A stretch of 64,000 nucleotides of DNA from NCBI GenBank assembly GCA_030549335.1, contig CM060198.1:37209853-37273852 (forward strand), read 5' to 3'. Below the pieces are notes generated by a model, which did no database searches, was not told the DNA's origin, and saw only the letters and a list, made by a program, of their open reading frames with translations. Below, one piece after another: positions 63,901 through 64,000 of this stretch (position 1 is the stretch's first letter; each line of letters starts with the position of its first letter). The stretch is from Pontederia crassipes (lineage: Eukaryota; Streptophyta; Magnoliopsida; Commelinales; Pontederiaceae). A program made the translations under genes and the position numbers.

Positions 63901-64000
63901 TAATCCCCAAGAGCGTTATCTTTGATTGTAACGGTTCAACTTCGGTTCGAAATAGAGTTAATGTTCTGAGGCTCTATCACCTCTTAGGACACCCAAAGGT
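60937..64000. repeat. 148-bp tandem satellite, type B, continuing beyond the retrotransposon
   Basis: About 21 monomers of type B run to the window edge in the same orientation and in phase with the left side (one monomer is split by the insertion). The first 385 bp or so matches 38217-38600; about 61325-62612 then matches 28320-29610 at an offset of 33002 bp, including ttagtacac (61918), aactcaaag and cacccgaagg. The last 1.4 kb carries ggacactcaaagg and ggttcgaaatag variants like those of the 25-27 kb HOR. Nothing but satellite is seen here. Confidence 0.94.

Overview
This window is plant nuclear DNA, almost certainly a (peri)centromeric or other heterochromatic satellite block of a dicot-like plant. 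About 53.9 kb of the 64 kb is one head-to-tail tandem array of a 148-bp AT-rich monomer, roughly 360 copies. One 10.1-kb Ty3/Gypsy chromovirus LTR retrotransposon has landed inside it. I see no host protein gene, tRNA, rRNA or CRISPR array. The plant assignment rests on the retrotransposon: a primer-binding site for initiator Met-tRNA, LTR ends typical of plant Tekay/Del elements, and a C-terminal chromodomain-like tail. I do not recognise the species or the satellite family.

Layout. Positions 1-4170 hold about 28 copies of an older, more divergent monomer type (A). At about 4170-4190 the array switches, within one monomer, to a much more homogeneous type (B), which continues to 50799 and resumes at 60937-64000. 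Type B is organised into overlapping higher-order repeats and segmental duplications: a 7-mer at 5.0-7.0 kb, a 20-monomer-offset pair at 8-12.5 kb, a pair of about 2.85 kb at 16.6 and 31.2 kb, a 12-mer at 21.0-24.6 kb, another 7-mer at 25.2-27.3 kb, and a 40-monomer (5920-bp) macro-duplication at 39.4-49.4 kb. Four monomers (7254, 14721, 17897, 32471) carry an identical 80-bp GC-rich cassette, unrelated to the satellite, in place of 11 bp.

The retrotransposon (50800-60936, minus strand) has two 2749-bp LTRs with at least two differences between them, a perfect 5-bp target duplication (ctaag), PBS, polypurine tract, and gag and pol coding sequence. It is nearly whole, with about one apparent break in coding capacity, and is very young. 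A duplicated copy of the same satellite block at about 37.3-38.6 kb shows the site without the insertion, which orders the events: satellite duplication first, retrotransposon second.

The most interesting content is the record of satellite evolution (type switch, HOR modules, cassette spread) rather than any gene system. I found no previously undescribed protein-coding system here.
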